From NCBI GenBank assembly GCA_964511495.1, contig CAZEFT010000012.1:40107-104106 (forward strand): a stretch of 64,000 nt of DNA. The letters run 5' to 3'. This document shows positions 41,938 through 52,600 of this stretch, piece after piece. A model generated the notes under the pieces. That model saw only the letters and a program-made list of their open reading frames with translations, was not told the DNA's origin and searched no databases. How positions within the stretch are numbered: position 1 is the stretch's first letter; every line of letters starts with the position of its first letter. The stretch is from Litorimonas sp964511495. Its GTDB lineage: Bacteria; Pseudomonadota; Alphaproteobacteria; Caulobacterales; Maricaulaceae. Position numbers and translations under genes: made by a program.

Positions 41938-43332
41938 TTAGACGCCGCCCGTACGGGATTCGACGTGGCGTGCCACGATACCGGCACTTTGCTCTTCCAA
42001 CGTACCCTGAACAGAGCGCGCCAATGTGGAGCAGAAGCTGTGGAGGATGAGAAGCGGAATAGCTGCAATCAGACCCAACATGGTTGTCACAAGCGCTTCG
42101 GAAATACCACCGGCCATCAACTGGGGATCACCTGTTCCGTAAATCATCATGGCTTGGAAGGTCTTGATCATACCTGTAACCGTACCCAAGAGACCCAAGA
42201 GCGGCGCAATACCGGCAAAAAGTTTCAGAAGGTTTAGACCAACTTCAAGCTTCGGGGATTCCTTCAAGATAGCTTCGTCAAGCTTCAGCTCAACTGTATC
42301 AGCATCTTTGGACTTCGCACCTTCATAAGCCAACATAACGCGGCCCAAAGGATTTGAGTTAGACCCTTGCGCTTTACGCTTCTGAGCGGACACAGCCATT
42401 TTAACGAGGAACAGACGGACAATGTTCAAGAGACCAAACAAACCACCAATCGCAAGTAAGGCAAGAATGATATAGCCGATTGTACCACCATAAGAGATAC
42501 GCTCACGGACATCTGGAACGCGCTCGAATGACGCCAATAACGCACCGCGTGTTGGATCGATCGGAGCATAAACCAAACTACCGGCATCCGTCTTCGTCAC
42601 CTTACTAGCGGCAGCGGAAATTGCGCCGCCAGGTTGCTTTGGAAGCTTACTCAAGAGCGGGCCAGTGTCCTCACCAGAAGGCGCTTTATAGCCCAAGAAA
42701 TTCGCTTTATCCGACGTAAAGACAGAGAAAGGACCGACGCGCGTCACAGATTGCACGGCGCCATCATCCACATTGGCAACAGGCGCTTGGAATTCTTTCA
42801 CGAGACGCTGCTCACGAATTTCCTGCAACATACGCTCATAAATCGCGTTCAAGTCTTCGCTGCTTGGAAGAGCTTCAGATTGAGCCACACGACCCAAAAC
42901 TTCTGTCCGGTTCGGATATTCTGCTGTGATCAAAGAGCTATCGAGAAGCGCCTTAAACTCACCGGCTTTACTCCGAGCCAAACCGAAAACTTCACCAAAA
43001 TCACCTTGAGCAACACGTAGTTCGCCCTTCAATCCGTCGATGGTCCGACGGTTGGCAGCAAAAGTACGCTCAACATTGGCAGCTTGACGCTCAAGCGCAG
43101 CCAATTCGCGACGGGCTTCAGACAATTTTGCCTGTTGCTCACCAGCACGGGCTTGGAACTCACGAACACGTTCGCGATTTTCCTGTTCAACTTTCGCCGC
43201 ATCTTGGCGAACTTTATTCAGTAACTCATTGACAGAGTTGATTTGCCCTGACGCCGGAACGGCTGAGAGCAAGACAGCGGAACCGATAGCGGCCGCCGTG
43301 GCTTTCGTAAATAATTTCATTGTCATTCTCAT
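41938..43332 (-). CDS. TtpC-like long ExbB protein with periplasmic coiled coil
   Basis: A 464-residue protein. There is a signal peptide (to about residue 29), a periplasmic coiled coil (about 35-115), and a second domain. An ExbB-like membrane part follows, with spans near 284-308, 369-391 and 413-435, including 'IAPLLGLLGTVTGMIKTFQ'. This architecture matches TtpC of Vibrio TonB2 systems, which spans toward the outer membrane and is essential there for receptor energisation. It follows two DUF3450 genes and precedes exbB. The N-terminal ATG could be any of three close codons. Confidence 0.92.
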   Translation of the reverse strand: MRMTMKLFTKATAAAIGSAVLLSAVPASGQINSVNELLNKVRQDAAKVEQENRERVREFQARAGEQQAKLSEARRELAALERQAANVERTFAANRRTIDGLKGELRVAQGDFGEVFGLARSKAGEFKALLDSSLITAEYPNRTEVLGRVAQSEALPSSEDLNAIYERMLQEIREQRLVKEFQAPVANVDDGAVQSVTRVGPFSVFTSDKANFLGYKAPSGEDTGPLLSKLPKQPGGAISAAASKVTKTDAGSLVYAPIDPTRGALLASFERVPDVRERISYGGTIGYIILALLAIGGLFGLLNIVRLFLVKMAVSAQKRKAQGSNSNPLGRVMLAYEGAKSKDADTVELKLDEAILKESPKLEVGLNLLKLFAGIAPLLGLLGTVTGMIKTFQAMMIYGTGDPQLMAGGISEALVTTMLGLIAAIPLLILHSFCSTLARSVQGTLEEQSAGIVARHVESRTGGV

Positions 43333-43352
43333 GGTTCTCTAAGGTCCTCGGC

Positions 43353-44114
43353 TTATTTGTTCAGAATTACGGGCGCATAAACGATCGCCGGCGCCGCTTC
43401 GCCTTTGGCGATACGGATGGCCTGACGCATCGCAAGTGCATCCGCACCATCAAGAACGTCCCAACTCTTTGTTTCCAGATTATATTTAGCAACTTCGGTT
43501 TCGTCTTTCGTGACATAAACCAGAGATGTACGGCCAAAACGAATGAAGTTCACAACATTGCCCGTGCGCGTCGGATGCACACCTTCGTAACTGTCGATAC
43601 CCTGTCCGTATGACACTTCGATCTTATAGGCATTCAAAACGCGGCGATATTGTTCGGCCGGGGACACATCCGGATCGGACAAAACATCTTTTACATTTTG
43701 AATACGCGCTTGGCGCTCAGCCATATTAAACGGCAAGTCACTATTTATGGAGTCTTCCAAAGCGACAGCCATACGCAACATCATCGGGCTCATGCCCTGC
43801 TTGATTTGCTCAACCGTACCCAATTGACGGTTCAAAGACTGAATCTCTGATTTTTGAGACTGCAAATAAATGTCCTGCTGCGCTACGAACAAAGCAATAT
43901 TGTCCTTTTGCTGCAAAACCGCACGGAATTCGCGAATGGCGTTATCCGCAGCGTCATCTGCGTTCTCCACCTGACGCTGTGCCGCAGCACTCGCCTGGGT
44001 CGAAGACTTCGCAACGTTAAGAGCGCTGTCGAGTTGCGCATGCGCAGGAGCGGCAAATAAGAGCCCCGCCGCACCGGCAAGCATCAAAGGCTTGGCTATT
44101 TTTGATTTTAACAT
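43353..44114 (-). CDS. DUF3450 family periplasmic protein (second copy)
   Basis: A 253-residue exported DUF3450 protein. The signal peptide ends near 'PAHAQ'. The first half is a coiled coil ('DIYLQSQKSEIQSLNRQLGTVEQIKQ' in part: EIQSLNRQLGTVEQ). The family signature 'DLPFNMAERQARIQNVKD', 'DPDVSPAEQYRRVLNAYKIE', and 'GNVVNFIRFGRTSLVYVT' is clear. DUF3450 genes accompany TtpC-type TonB systems; the protein probably sits in the periplasm with TtpC. GGAAGG precedes the ATG. It is a paralogue of the gene just upstream. Confidence 0.92.
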   Translation of the reverse strand: MLKSKIAKPLMLAGAAGLLFAAPAHAQLDSALNVAKSSTQASAAAQRQVENADDAADNAIREFRAVLQQKDNIALFVAQQDIYLQSQKSEIQSLNRQLGTVEQIKQGMSPMMLRMAVALEDSINSDLPFNMAERQARIQNVKDVLSDPDVSPAEQYRRVLNAYKIEVSYGQGIDSYEGVHPTRTGNVVNFIRFGRTSLVYVTKDETEVAKYNLETKSWDVLDGADALAMRQAIRIAKGEAAPAIVYAPVILNK

Positions 44115-44201
44115 GGTGTCCTTCCAAGTCTGCTTTAAATTTTTATTCCATCGCCCGATTTTATGATGAGGACGAACGAATTCTGTTGAATTAATTGTGA
44201 T

Positions 44202-45026
44202 TTAACCGCCGACTTCGACAGGTGCCAACACAACATCAGGCGCACTTTCGCCGCGTGCAATCCGCACAGCGCGACGGGCATCTAAGACGTCAGCCCGTTT
44301 CATTGCGACCCAATCCCCTTTGCCGTTTTCACCGGCATCTTTATCCCACTTCCACGCTTCAGAACTATCATATTGAAGGTAAATCAACGACATACGACCG
44401 AAGTGAAGGTAGTAACCATCATATACACTGTCACGCAAAAGTTGGTTTTGAATTTTAGTCGCGTCTCTCGGAAGCTGCTCCTTTACCGCTTTTGGCAAGG
44501 AGCAGGCTGTACTATTTAAATCCGCATCACAGGCCGCCAAACGCGTCCCGGGAGTTTTGGGGTTTTGACCGTTATATGAAACAACAGAAGCTCCCGCGAT
44601 AACTTCCGTATCGAACAAATTCATGGATTGACGGAAGATAGAGGAGATAGGCGCTTCAGGCGAATCCAAGTCCTCTTTCAATTTATCAAGGCGGGCAAAA
44701 CGCTCCACATAATTAAAAGGAATATCTTTGACCATTTCCTTTTCAATCTCGGCCGTCATTTCAACAACCAAAGGACGAATGGAGTCTTTTAATTCATCTG
44801 CGGAATCAATCTGCTCTCTGAGTGAGGCGATTTGCTCTTCTTGTTTGACGAGGAATAAACGCTTCTGATCTGTTGCCGCTTGAACGTCGGCAATCTGTTG
44901 CAGAAGCCGCGCATATGTCTCTTCGTTATTAGAGTCTTGTGCTGATGCACTCATGGCGAAAGACCCGGCCATTAATCCGGCAATCGCACTGACACGTATA
45001 AAATTACGAGCGGCTTTAATCGTCAC
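44202..45026 (-). CDS. DUF3450 family periplasmic protein (first copy)
   Basis: A 274-residue DUF3450 protein, first gene of the TonB operon. It starts with GTG (GGAGG nine bases before). It has a signal peptide ending near 'ASAQD', a coiled coil, the signature 'DIPFNYVERFARLDKLKEDL', and the closing 'YDGYYLHFGRMSLIYLQYD'. Compared with its downstream paralogue it has an insertion of about 30 residues with two cysteines ('AACDADLNSTACSLP'). The 278 bases upstream hold the putative promoter and a TTATTACACA motif. Confidence 0.92.
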   Translation of the reverse strand: MTIKAARNFIRVSAIAGLMAGSFAMSASAQDSNNEETYARLLQQIADVQAATDQKRLFLVKQEEQIASLREQIDSADELKDSIRPLVVEMTAEIEKEMVKDIPFNYVERFARLDKLKEDLDSPEAPISSIFRQSMNLFDTEVIAGASVVSYNGQNPKTPGTRLAACDADLNSTACSLPKAVKEQLPRDATKIQNQLLRDSVYDGYYLHFGRMSLIYLQYDSSEAWKWDKDAGENGKGDWVAMKRADVLDARRAVRIARGESAPDVVLAPVEVGG

Positions 45027-45192
45027 TAGGAACGTCCTCCAATTTTCAAATTCTGCCCTTCTTAACGGGGCATGAATAACCTTAGGTGTTCGCTTACACG
45101 GGCGTTAATCCTTAATCAATGATTACATGTAGAAGAAAATCGATTTTTTCTGAGATTTTTTCTTCTTGAACCTGTGTATATTAACCCTGATA

Positions 45193-45213
45193 ATTATGTG
45201 ATGTTATTACACA
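45193..45213 (-). promoter_or_regulatory. Putative operator upstream of the TonB-system operon
   Basis: ATTATGTG followed after three bases by TTATTACACA (45204-45213). The same ten bases occur within the dyad between the two exbD genes, where GTTATGGTG stands in the same relative place. The site is about 170 bases before the first gene. The regulator is unknown. The rest of 45027-45304 is AT-rich with no gene. Confidence 0.4.
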
Positions 45214-45304
45214 ATACAGACCTCGCCGTCTGTGACAAGACCATCACGCAGTTAATACAAATCTGAAGGGTATAGGTTCCGAAAAAAGGAGTTAAATCGG
45301 AAAT

Positions 45305-45378
45305 TGGTTGGGGCGGCTGGATTCGAACCAACGATCACGGGATCAAAACCCGATGCCTTACCGCTTGGCTACGCCCCA
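45305..45378 (-). tRNA. tRNA-Gln (anticodon TTG)
   Basis: Cloverleaf readable on the minus strand: acceptor stem TGGGGCG/CGCCCCA with discriminator A and encoded CCA (45305-45307). The D arm is GCC/GGC, the anticodon loop is TTTTGAT giving anticodon TTG (reads CAA), and the T arm is GTTGG/CCAGC with loop TTCGAAT. The outermost anticodon-stem pair (27-43) is T-T rather than a canonical pair. All other stems are intact. Confidence 0.95.
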
Positions 45379-45591
45379 TTGTCGAGACCAATTTGAGATG
45401 CGCCTTCTAAGAGGCTCTAAATCATTTTGCAACGGGATTTTGCCGCTTTCTTCATCCAAATTGATGTCTTTTACCAATTGTCAGTTATGGCTGAGATATT
45501 TTATCGAAAAACAACAAATATTATATCAATTTAAACCTAAAGCCCTTATATAGAGACTATCTAAAAACTTCTCATCAAAGGTCCGTTTTTT

Positions 45592-47349
45592 ATGCGTCAG
45601 TTTTTCATTACGGTTTTCGGCGTTGTTGTCGGCATTATTGCCTTTTTCTTTCTTATCCTTCTCTTCCTGTTCGGCATCGGCCTAGTAGGAGCGCTTTCTG
45701 ATTCTATGAAACCGAAACCAGCGCAGGTCCTCAGTTTTGACATGCGAATGGCCCTGCCCGATCAGGGAATGGGAGACACTTTATTCGCCAGCAGCACAGG
45801 TGTTGTGGATATTGCCCGCGCATTGGATGCCGCAAAAACCGATGATAGGATTAAAGGGCTCTTCATCCGTGCAGACAGATTCGGGCTTACCCCGGCCAGT
45901 GCAGAAGAATTACGCGAAGCCATTTTGAATTTTAAATCGAGCGGCAAGTTTGTTGTCGCCCATGCCCAAGGATTCGAAACTCCCAGTCTCTTTCCTTATA
46001 TGACCGTTGCAGGTGCAGATGAGTTATGGATGCAGGACACCACAGGCTTTGCCGTCGCCGGCATTCATTCCGAAACGGAATTTTTCGGCGGCGTCATGGA
46101 AAAGATTGATGCGCAGCCGCAATTCGAACAGTTTTACGAATATAAAAACGCCGTGAACACTTATACGGAAACGGGCTTCACCGAACCACATAAAGAAGCC
46201 ATGACCAGCTTCCTCACCAGTCTTTATGATACGGCCATTGCCCGTATCGCCGAAGACCGGGAGATGAGCGTCGCCGCTGTGACACAATTTTTAAATGCGT
46301 CACCCCATAGCGCGGAAGCCGCAATGGAAGCTGGATTAGTCGATAAGATGGGCTTTCTGGAAGACGCCAAACGCTATGTGAAGAAAAAAGCAGGGAGTGA
46401 TAAGACTGTTCTCTTAAATATCTCGGATTATATCATCCCGTCCAACTTTGGAGCCCCGACGATTGCCTATATTGGCGGTGAAGGCGCTGTCGTGAACGGA
46501 TCTTCGTCGACAGGCGGTCCATTTGGCGGTGCGGTTACAATGGGCGGCGATACTTTGGCCAAGGCTTTTGATAACGCGACTAAGGACAAAAATGTCAAAG
46601 CCATTGTCTTCCGGGTGAGTTCGCCTGGCGGATCGCCCTCGGCGTCGGACCAAATTTTGGCCGCCGCAGAACGCGCGCAGGATGCCGGAAAGCCCGTCAT
46701 TATCTCTATGGGTCAATATGCGGCTTCAGGCGGATATTATGTTTCAGCGACAGCCGATAAAATCGTCGCCCTCCCCTCGACCATCACCGGATCTATCGGA
46801 GTGTTCGGTGGTAAAGTTGCGCTGGAGGACAGTTTTGCCAAGGTGGGCTATAATATCGAAGCAGTGACGGTTGGCGGCGAATATGCCGGTGCTTTTTCAC
46901 CGGATACGCCTTTCACAGAAAGCCAAAGAGAAGGGTTTCGTGGACAGCTCGCCGAGATTTATGATGACTTTATCGCCCGTGTCGCCAAGGGTCGTGAGAT
47001 GTCCGAAGATGACGTTAAAGAGATTGCTAAGGGTCGCGTTTGGACCGGCGAACAAGCCAAAGAACGCGGATTAGTGGATGAGCTTGGTGGGTTTTTGAAA
47101 GCTGTCGAAGTCGCCAAGGACATGGCTGACATAGACTCAGATACAAAAGTCCGCCTCAAACGCTTCCCGCCCATCCCAACTCCGGGCGAGCAATTACAGC
47201 AATTACTCAGCGGGGCAGAGCAAACTCAAGCCAATATCGCCTTGCTGAATGAAGTCGTCGCACTACCGGAAGTTCAAGCCGCCATCCGCGCTCACCAAGC
47301 CACAAGAAAACAAGAAGCGCTAAAAGCGCATCTGCCATTTGTTGAATAG
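45592..47349 (+). CDS. sppA: Signal peptide peptidase SppA (67K type)
   Basis: A 585-residue membrane-anchored serine protease that digests signal peptides after their release. There is one N-terminal membrane span (about 8-33) and two tandem S49 domains, as in E. coli SppA. The catalytic Lys185 sits in 'YEYKNAVN' of the first domain and Ser379 in 'QYAASGGYY' of the second. The length and the paired domains make it the long type rather than the archaeal/Bacillus short type. A good terminator follows 34 bases after the stop. No strong ribosome-binding site is seen before the ATG. Confidence 0.94.
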   Translation: MRQFFITVFGVVVGIIAFFFLILLFLFGIGLVGALSDSMKPKPAQVLSFDMRMALPDQGMGDTLFASSTGVVDIARALDAAKTDDRIKGLFIRADRFGLTPASAEELREAILNFKSSGKFVVAHAQGFETPSLFPYMTVAGADELWMQDTTGFAVAGIHSETEFFGGVMEKIDAQPQFEQFYEYKNAVNTYTETGFTEPHKEAMTSFLTSLYDTAIARIAEDREMSVAAVTQFLNASPHSAEAAMEAGLVDKMGFLEDAKRYVKKKAGSDKTVLLNISDYIIPSNFGAPTIAYIGGEGAVVNGSSSTGGPFGGAVTMGGDTLAKAFDNATKDKNVKAIVFRVSSPGGSPSASDQILAAAERAQDAGKPVIISMGQYAASGGYYVSATADKIVALPSTITGSIGVFGGKVALEDSFAKVGYNIEAVTVGGEYAGAFSPDTPFTESQREGFRGQLAEIYDDFIARVAKGREMSEDDVKEIAKGRVWTGEQAKERGLVDELGGFLKAVEVAKDMADIDSDTKVRLKRFPPIPTPGEQLQQLLSGAEQTQANIALLNEVVALPEVQAAIRAHQATRKQEALKAHLPFVE

Positions 47350-47382
47350 AGGCATGTGAACGGCAAGAGTAATGAAAACTTC

Positions 47383-47406
47383 AAAAGGAGCCCTTGGGCT
47401 CCTTTT
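47383..47406 (+). terminator. Intrinsic terminator of sppA
   Basis: Eleven-base-pair stem AAAAGGAGCCC/GGGCTCCTTTT (47383-47393, 47396-47406) with a tiny loop, followed by a short T run. It lies 34 bases after the sppA stop. Confidence 0.88.
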
Positions 47407-47564
47407 TTATTGTCGCCTACGAAAATTATGACGCTGGCCTTCTAATACGCTTTCAAGACCGCCTTCGAAGACCTGCCTCCTTACACCTCATGTCGACCTT
47501 TCCTGCATCCGTACATCTAAATTATGGGCGAAGTCGGAATGAGTAAGAAGCTATAAGACATAAA

Positions 47565-47586
47565 AAAGCCTCCCGAGGGAGGCTTT
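47565..47586 (-). terminator. Intrinsic terminator of the S9 peptidase gene
   Basis: Ten-base-pair stem AAAGCCTCCC/GGGAGGCTTT (47565-47574, 47577-47586). On the minus strand it runs into TTTTTTA. It lies 22 bases after the peptidase stop. Confidence 0.88.
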
Positions 47587-47607
47587 AATTCACGTTATGA
47601 TTGATGA

Positions 47608-49563
47608 TTACAATCCGCCCGGACCACAATCATTTTTCAAGAAGCTCATCATTCTTGGATAAGCCTTCATTTTGTGATCATAGAACAATGTGTTTGAGAA
47701 GTGATCAGCATTTTCTAGCTCGATATATTCGAAACTCTTGCCGTTTTTCTCAAGCTCTTTGACATATTTATCACTGTGTTTAATCGGCACACGCTGGTCG
47801 ACAGACCCATGGATGACCAACATCGGAACATTTACCTTGCTCGCCTCTTCAATCGGGCTGATTGAGTCATCCCAGAAGTTTAATTGTTCAACAGCCTGAG
47901 CGCCATCAATCCGATCACGGTAATAATTCACTTGTTGATTATTATCGGCTACGGCCGCACCGGCAATAACACATTGATAGATATTGGGTTCGCGAGCCGC
48001 TGCAATTAGTGAAGCATAACCACCATAAGACCAACCAAACATAGCCACTCGGTCAGCATCAACCTCACCTTTGGAAATCAGGTATTTAACACCATCATCC
48101 TTATCGTCTTGCATTTTCTTGCCGCCTTCACCGCCATTGATGAAGCCCGCTTTGTAATGCTCAAGTCCATAATTTTTGGAACCCCGATATTGAGGCTGCA
48201 AAACCATATAGCCATTATTGGCCAACATTTGCCCCCAATCATCCCAGCCGACAACTTCGGTAACGAAGGGACCACCATGAGGCATGACAATTAGCGGGAA
48301 CGGCCCTTTGCCTTGTGGACGTGTTACATAAGCCGGGATTTTCCGTCCGTCTCTCGCGGTATAGGTAATATACTCAACATCCGCCAAATCCTTAGCATTG
48401 AGCAAACTATTCACGCCGCCTACAACAGACAATTTACCATTATTAAAGAGGTAGAATGTGCCGGGATCTTTCGGCCCAGAATTACGCATAATCAAGACAT
48501 TGCCATCACGTGAACGATCCAAAATAGAGAGACTATGAACGTTTGGAATTACAGCCTCAAACTGCTTCATAATCGCTTCTTCTTCTTTGTCGAAATACTT
48601 CGTATGTGGCTTGTCCTTGGCATAACGTACACCTGTCACAACACCGGGCTTCACCCACGGATTTGAATGACGCGTCGTATTGAGAAGGTCGACGTCGTTG
48701 CGACGGTAAACGAGCTCACCAAAACTTTTTGTTTTGAGATTATATTTCCAAAGACCTTCTTTATCATTGCCGTTATGAGCAATGACATAAATGCTGTTCG
48801 GATCATCTTCAACAAGTCCGGCATATTGGAAGGTTTCGAAACTATCTTCGCTTTGACGGTAATATTCATTCCAGCCACTGCCGCCCACGTCACGATATAA
48901 GAAGACAGTTTCCTGCGTTCCATTGTCGAATTCCAAAGCGAATCGCGGATTACCCTGCGGATCAAACCGATATCCATACAGATCCGAGTTCCCTTTCAGG
49001 ACAAGTTTCTTTGAACCTGTTTTCAGATTGTATTCGTAGAAATTGGGCGCACGACGACTTTGTGAACGGTCAAAGAAAGCGTAGCGTACCAAGAGCTTAT
49101 TTGGCTTATCAACCAAAACATTAGCGAGAGACAAGCTATAATCATCAGCATTCAACTCATCAAACTTCTTCGTCTTCATCGAATAAAGTGCCAATTTGCT
49201 TTTAAATGCGCCTTGGTTGAAGCCCTTGATCCGTTTACTGACCTGCTTCGTGAAAGAGACGACAAGCTCTTCATCACCAACCCAATCAAAGCCCTGAATA
49301 CGCATGGACTTTGAACCGATACGATGTGGTTTAGCAGAAAGGTCTTTTGCGTCATAAACCTCAATAATGTGATCGCCATTTTGGCTTGTCGCTTTTCGGA
49401 AAGATACATATTTGCCGCTAGGAGACAAAGACACATTGTCCATAAAATTGGGGGCTGCCCAATAATCCATTGGATAAACTTTCGCCGCTGATTTGGCGAT
49501 GGATAGTTGAGGCGCCGCCATGACGCCCAGTGCCGCTACGCATGTTAAAAGAGTTTTACGCAT
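47608..49563 (-). CDS. Exported S9 family dipeptidyl/acylaminoacyl peptidase
   Basis: A 651-residue prolyl-oligopeptidase-family enzyme with a signal peptide (to about residue 23) and thus probably periplasmic. The first 370 residues form a beta-propeller. The C-terminal alpha/beta-hydrolase domain has Ser512 (GWSYGG), Asp589 (HGSVDQRV) and His621 (NADHFS). It belongs to the group of dipeptidyl aminopeptidases often paired with TonB-dependent receptors in marine bacteria, and the next upstream gene is such a receptor. Both have their own terminators, so they are separate transcripts. Likely role: breaking down peptides taken up by the receptor (inference). Confidence 0.93.
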   Translation of the reverse strand: MRKTLLTCVAALGVMAAPQLSIAKSAAKVYPMDYWAAPNFMDNVSLSPSGKYVSFRKATSQNGDHIIEVYDAKDLSAKPHRIGSKSMRIQGFDWVGDEELVVSFTKQVSKRIKGFNQGAFKSKLALYSMKTKKFDELNADDYSLSLANVLVDKPNKLLVRYAFFDRSQSRRAPNFYEYNLKTGSKKLVLKGNSDLYGYRFDPQGNPRFALEFDNGTQETVFLYRDVGGSGWNEYYRQSEDSFETFQYAGLVEDDPNSIYVIAHNGNDKEGLWKYNLKTKSFGELVYRRNDVDLLNTTRHSNPWVKPGVVTGVRYAKDKPHTKYFDKEEEAIMKQFEAVIPNVHSLSILDRSRDGNVLIMRNSGPKDPGTFYLFNNGKLSVVGGVNSLLNAKDLADVEYITYTARDGRKIPAYVTRPQGKGPFPLIVMPHGGPFVTEVVGWDDWGQMLANNGYMVLQPQYRGSKNYGLEHYKAGFINGGEGGKKMQDDKDDGVKYLISKGEVDADRVAMFGWSYGGYASLIAAAREPNIYQCVIAGAAVADNNQQVNYYRDRIDGAQAVEQLNFWDDSISPIEEASKVNVPMLVIHGSVDQRVPIKHSDKYVKELEKNGKSFEYIELENADHFSNTLFYDHKMKAYPRMMSFLKNDCGPGGL

Positions 49564-49609
49564 AATATCCCCGTAAATTGAATTAATTATCTTACTATAG
49601 ACCAGAAAA

Positions 49610-49638
49610 AAAGCCCGCTGGCAAATCCAGCGGGCTTT
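49610..49638 (-). terminator. Intrinsic terminator of the TonB-dependent receptor gene
   Basis: Twelve-base-pair perfect stem (49610-49621 with 49627-49638) and 5-base loop. On the minus strand it is followed by seven T residues. It lies 46 bases after the receptor stop. Confidence 0.9.
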
Positions 49639-49684
49639 AAATTACAGTTTATAACTGCGTTTCTTTGTCACGATTTCGCGAGAC

Positions 49685-52600
49685 TTAGAAACCTTTACGC
49701 AGTTGTACAAAGAACTTACGTCCTTCCAAATCATAACCATTACCTAGAACAGCGTTACCGGAAGTCGTAACTTCTGAGCTATCTGCTTTTGGTGGATTAC
49801 GGTCAAAGATGTTAGAGACTGAGAGTGTGATACCCCAATTCTTATCGTCGTTATTGTAACTGATACCAGCATTGTGGACAAAGTAATCATCGGCAAAGCC
49901 AACGTCGCGACAATTCACATCACCAACAGCCGGACCACCACAAGTGTCTGCTGTGATTAAATCGCCGTCAGCGTTAACAACACCGAATACGTTACCGAAT
50001 TCATCAACAGTATCTTCATCCTGTTCAACAGAACTGACATAGCGCGTACCCCATGAGAATGAGAAGTCATCATATGTCACGCGTTGGAAAAGGTTGCCAG
50101 CCCAATCAGAGAAGCCGAATTCGCCCTCATCATTGTCAGCAAGTTCACTACCATCGTCATTGATAAACAATTGGCGAATTTCCAAGATATGGTTTGCTCG
50201 TAAATCAGCAAGATATTCAAAGCTACGGTCAAAGGCCGTAAACTCTTTTGTGAAACGTGCGTTGAGGTCAAGACCACGAACTTGATCTTCGTTTTGGTTA
50301 ATGAAAGCCTGGCTAACTAGATCTAGTTCATCATTACCATCACGTTGGATACGATCACAGAACGGGCTGCGACCTTCACGCTCATTTGTGTAGCAATCAT
50401 TGATAATGAACTGAGCTGCTGGCGAAATCACTGAATCTTCAACTTGGATGTCATAGTAGCTAGCACCAAATTCAAGACCGAAGGCATCCGTCCAAGGTTG
50501 CTCAAAAGAGAAACCGGCAGTGAACGACGTTGATGTTTCAGGATCAAGCGCCAAAGAGCCTTCAGAAGCCACTTCTGTCGAATAGAAACCGCTATTACCT
50601 GAACCAAGTGTCAGTGGATCCAAACCTTCAGCCCTACAACGCGCCAGTGTATCAGCATCACGACCATCCAAAGAAGGGTCATAAACATTTGGGCCGCCCG
50701 GGTTGTTCAAGTCAGGCACCAAAGCGTCCAGAGGCACATTACAAGGGTCAAACAGTGTCAAGAAACCTGTCTGTGGCTGCAAGAAATTTTCACGCAAATT
50801 AGGTGAACGGAAAGATGTACCATAGCTCATTTTTAACAAGAGGCTATCGACCGGTCTCCAACCCACTTTAGCTGAGTAAGTTGACGCAAAGCCGTAAAAC
50901 TCTTCATCCAATACGCGACCCGACAAGTTCAAGTCCAACTGTCTGAAGAGGGGCTGATCCGCAATCAAAGGAATATCAACCTCAGCATACGCTTCACGAA
51001 TTGTCTTCTCACCTTGGGCGCCACCATCGGCAAAGAAGCCAAAGAAGAGACCATCACGGGCAATGTCATCGGGATTGGATTCGATTTTATCTGTGCGTTG
51101 TTCCACACCGATAACAGCCTGAACTTTACCCGCCGGCAATTCAGCAATCGCGCCTGTCGCAAAAGCAGAGAAAGTTGTCTGCGTGTAAGTCGTATCAAAA
51201 TCACGACTATCAAACAAATAATCACGCTCTTCTTGAGTGGCCAAGTCTCCTGCAACACCTTCAAACAAGGATGGAGCAAACAAGTTCACAGGTACACAGC
51301 CAGCAGAAACGTCTGCACTGACAGTCGTACCAGGAGCCGCTGTACAAGGAGCCAATCCCGGAATTGGATTACCAGTCTCGATATCATTACCCAAAGCGAA
51401 ATTCAGGCGATCATCGCGAATACCTTCACGTGCAGAGATACCATTTGACTGTGAGTAGGTAAATGAAGCCTCAAAAGACCAATCCGAGAATGAACCATAG
51501 TTCAAATACGGAATATCACCACGAACGCCACCAACGAGACGCGTATTTTCAATTGATAACTCAACCTCTGTACGGTCGCCATTTACACCAACAACAGGCA
51601 AAACTCCAACAGGACCTACAAAATCATTCGGACCGAATCCAAAGATAAAAGGTGTACATCCAGCATTGTCAAATAAACCGCCCGCAAAGGTCGCACAAAT
51701 ACGCGCATCACTCTCGTCTCCATCACGGTTTGGATCACGGTCACGATAGTAGGTATTCCAACGGTCAATAAATTCTTGATTGAAGTCGAAGCCATTAGAA
51801 CCACAATCAGCACCATTTACACCACAAGGGTTAAACGGATTGTCGGCTCCAACACTTGGGAATAATTGGAATGTTCCGCTATCAATGGAAGATTCAACAC
51901 GTGAATAAAGCACTTCGAAGAATGGCGTGATATTCGCGTCGCCCTCAAGAGTATACTCACCATAAGCCATTAAGTTATAACGCTTTTGCTCAGGGATAAG
52001 GTCTTGATTTGGATCGGCACCATTCAAAGCAAATTGTGCAAAATCAAAATCTTGAACGCCATCGCCATCGGCATCAACGGGTACGCCAGCCAGTGTTTGG
52101 TCGTTAAAGTTAGGAATACCTGTATTGGATTGACCGTTTACAAAGTAAATTGAACCGAAAGTACCACTGTTTTCAGAAATACGACCCGCAATACGTGAGG
52201 CTTTACATTCTTGTGAAGGGAAAGCTTGGAAATCATCAAACCACTCAGCAAAGCGAATCTCATCAGCACGTCCAAACGTACGAATCTCGCCGTTCTCATC
52301 TATTTCATAATGGCGGTCACATCCGGCCAAGTAATCACGATCAACGAGCTTCAAAGAATCGCGAAAATCATATTCTGCACCGATACCAAAGAACCCACGG
52401 TCAGTGTTTTTACCCCAAGAGGCAGCGAGGTTGTAATCCTGACCACCTGTATCTTGTGCAGGGTTGTAAGTTGCAGTGACGTCAAGACCTTCAAAGTCTT
52501 TCTTCAAAAGCACGTTAACCACACCGGCAATCGCGTCCGAACCATAAACAGATGACGCGCCTTCAAGAAGGATGTCAGTCCGGTCAACGAGTGAGCCTGG

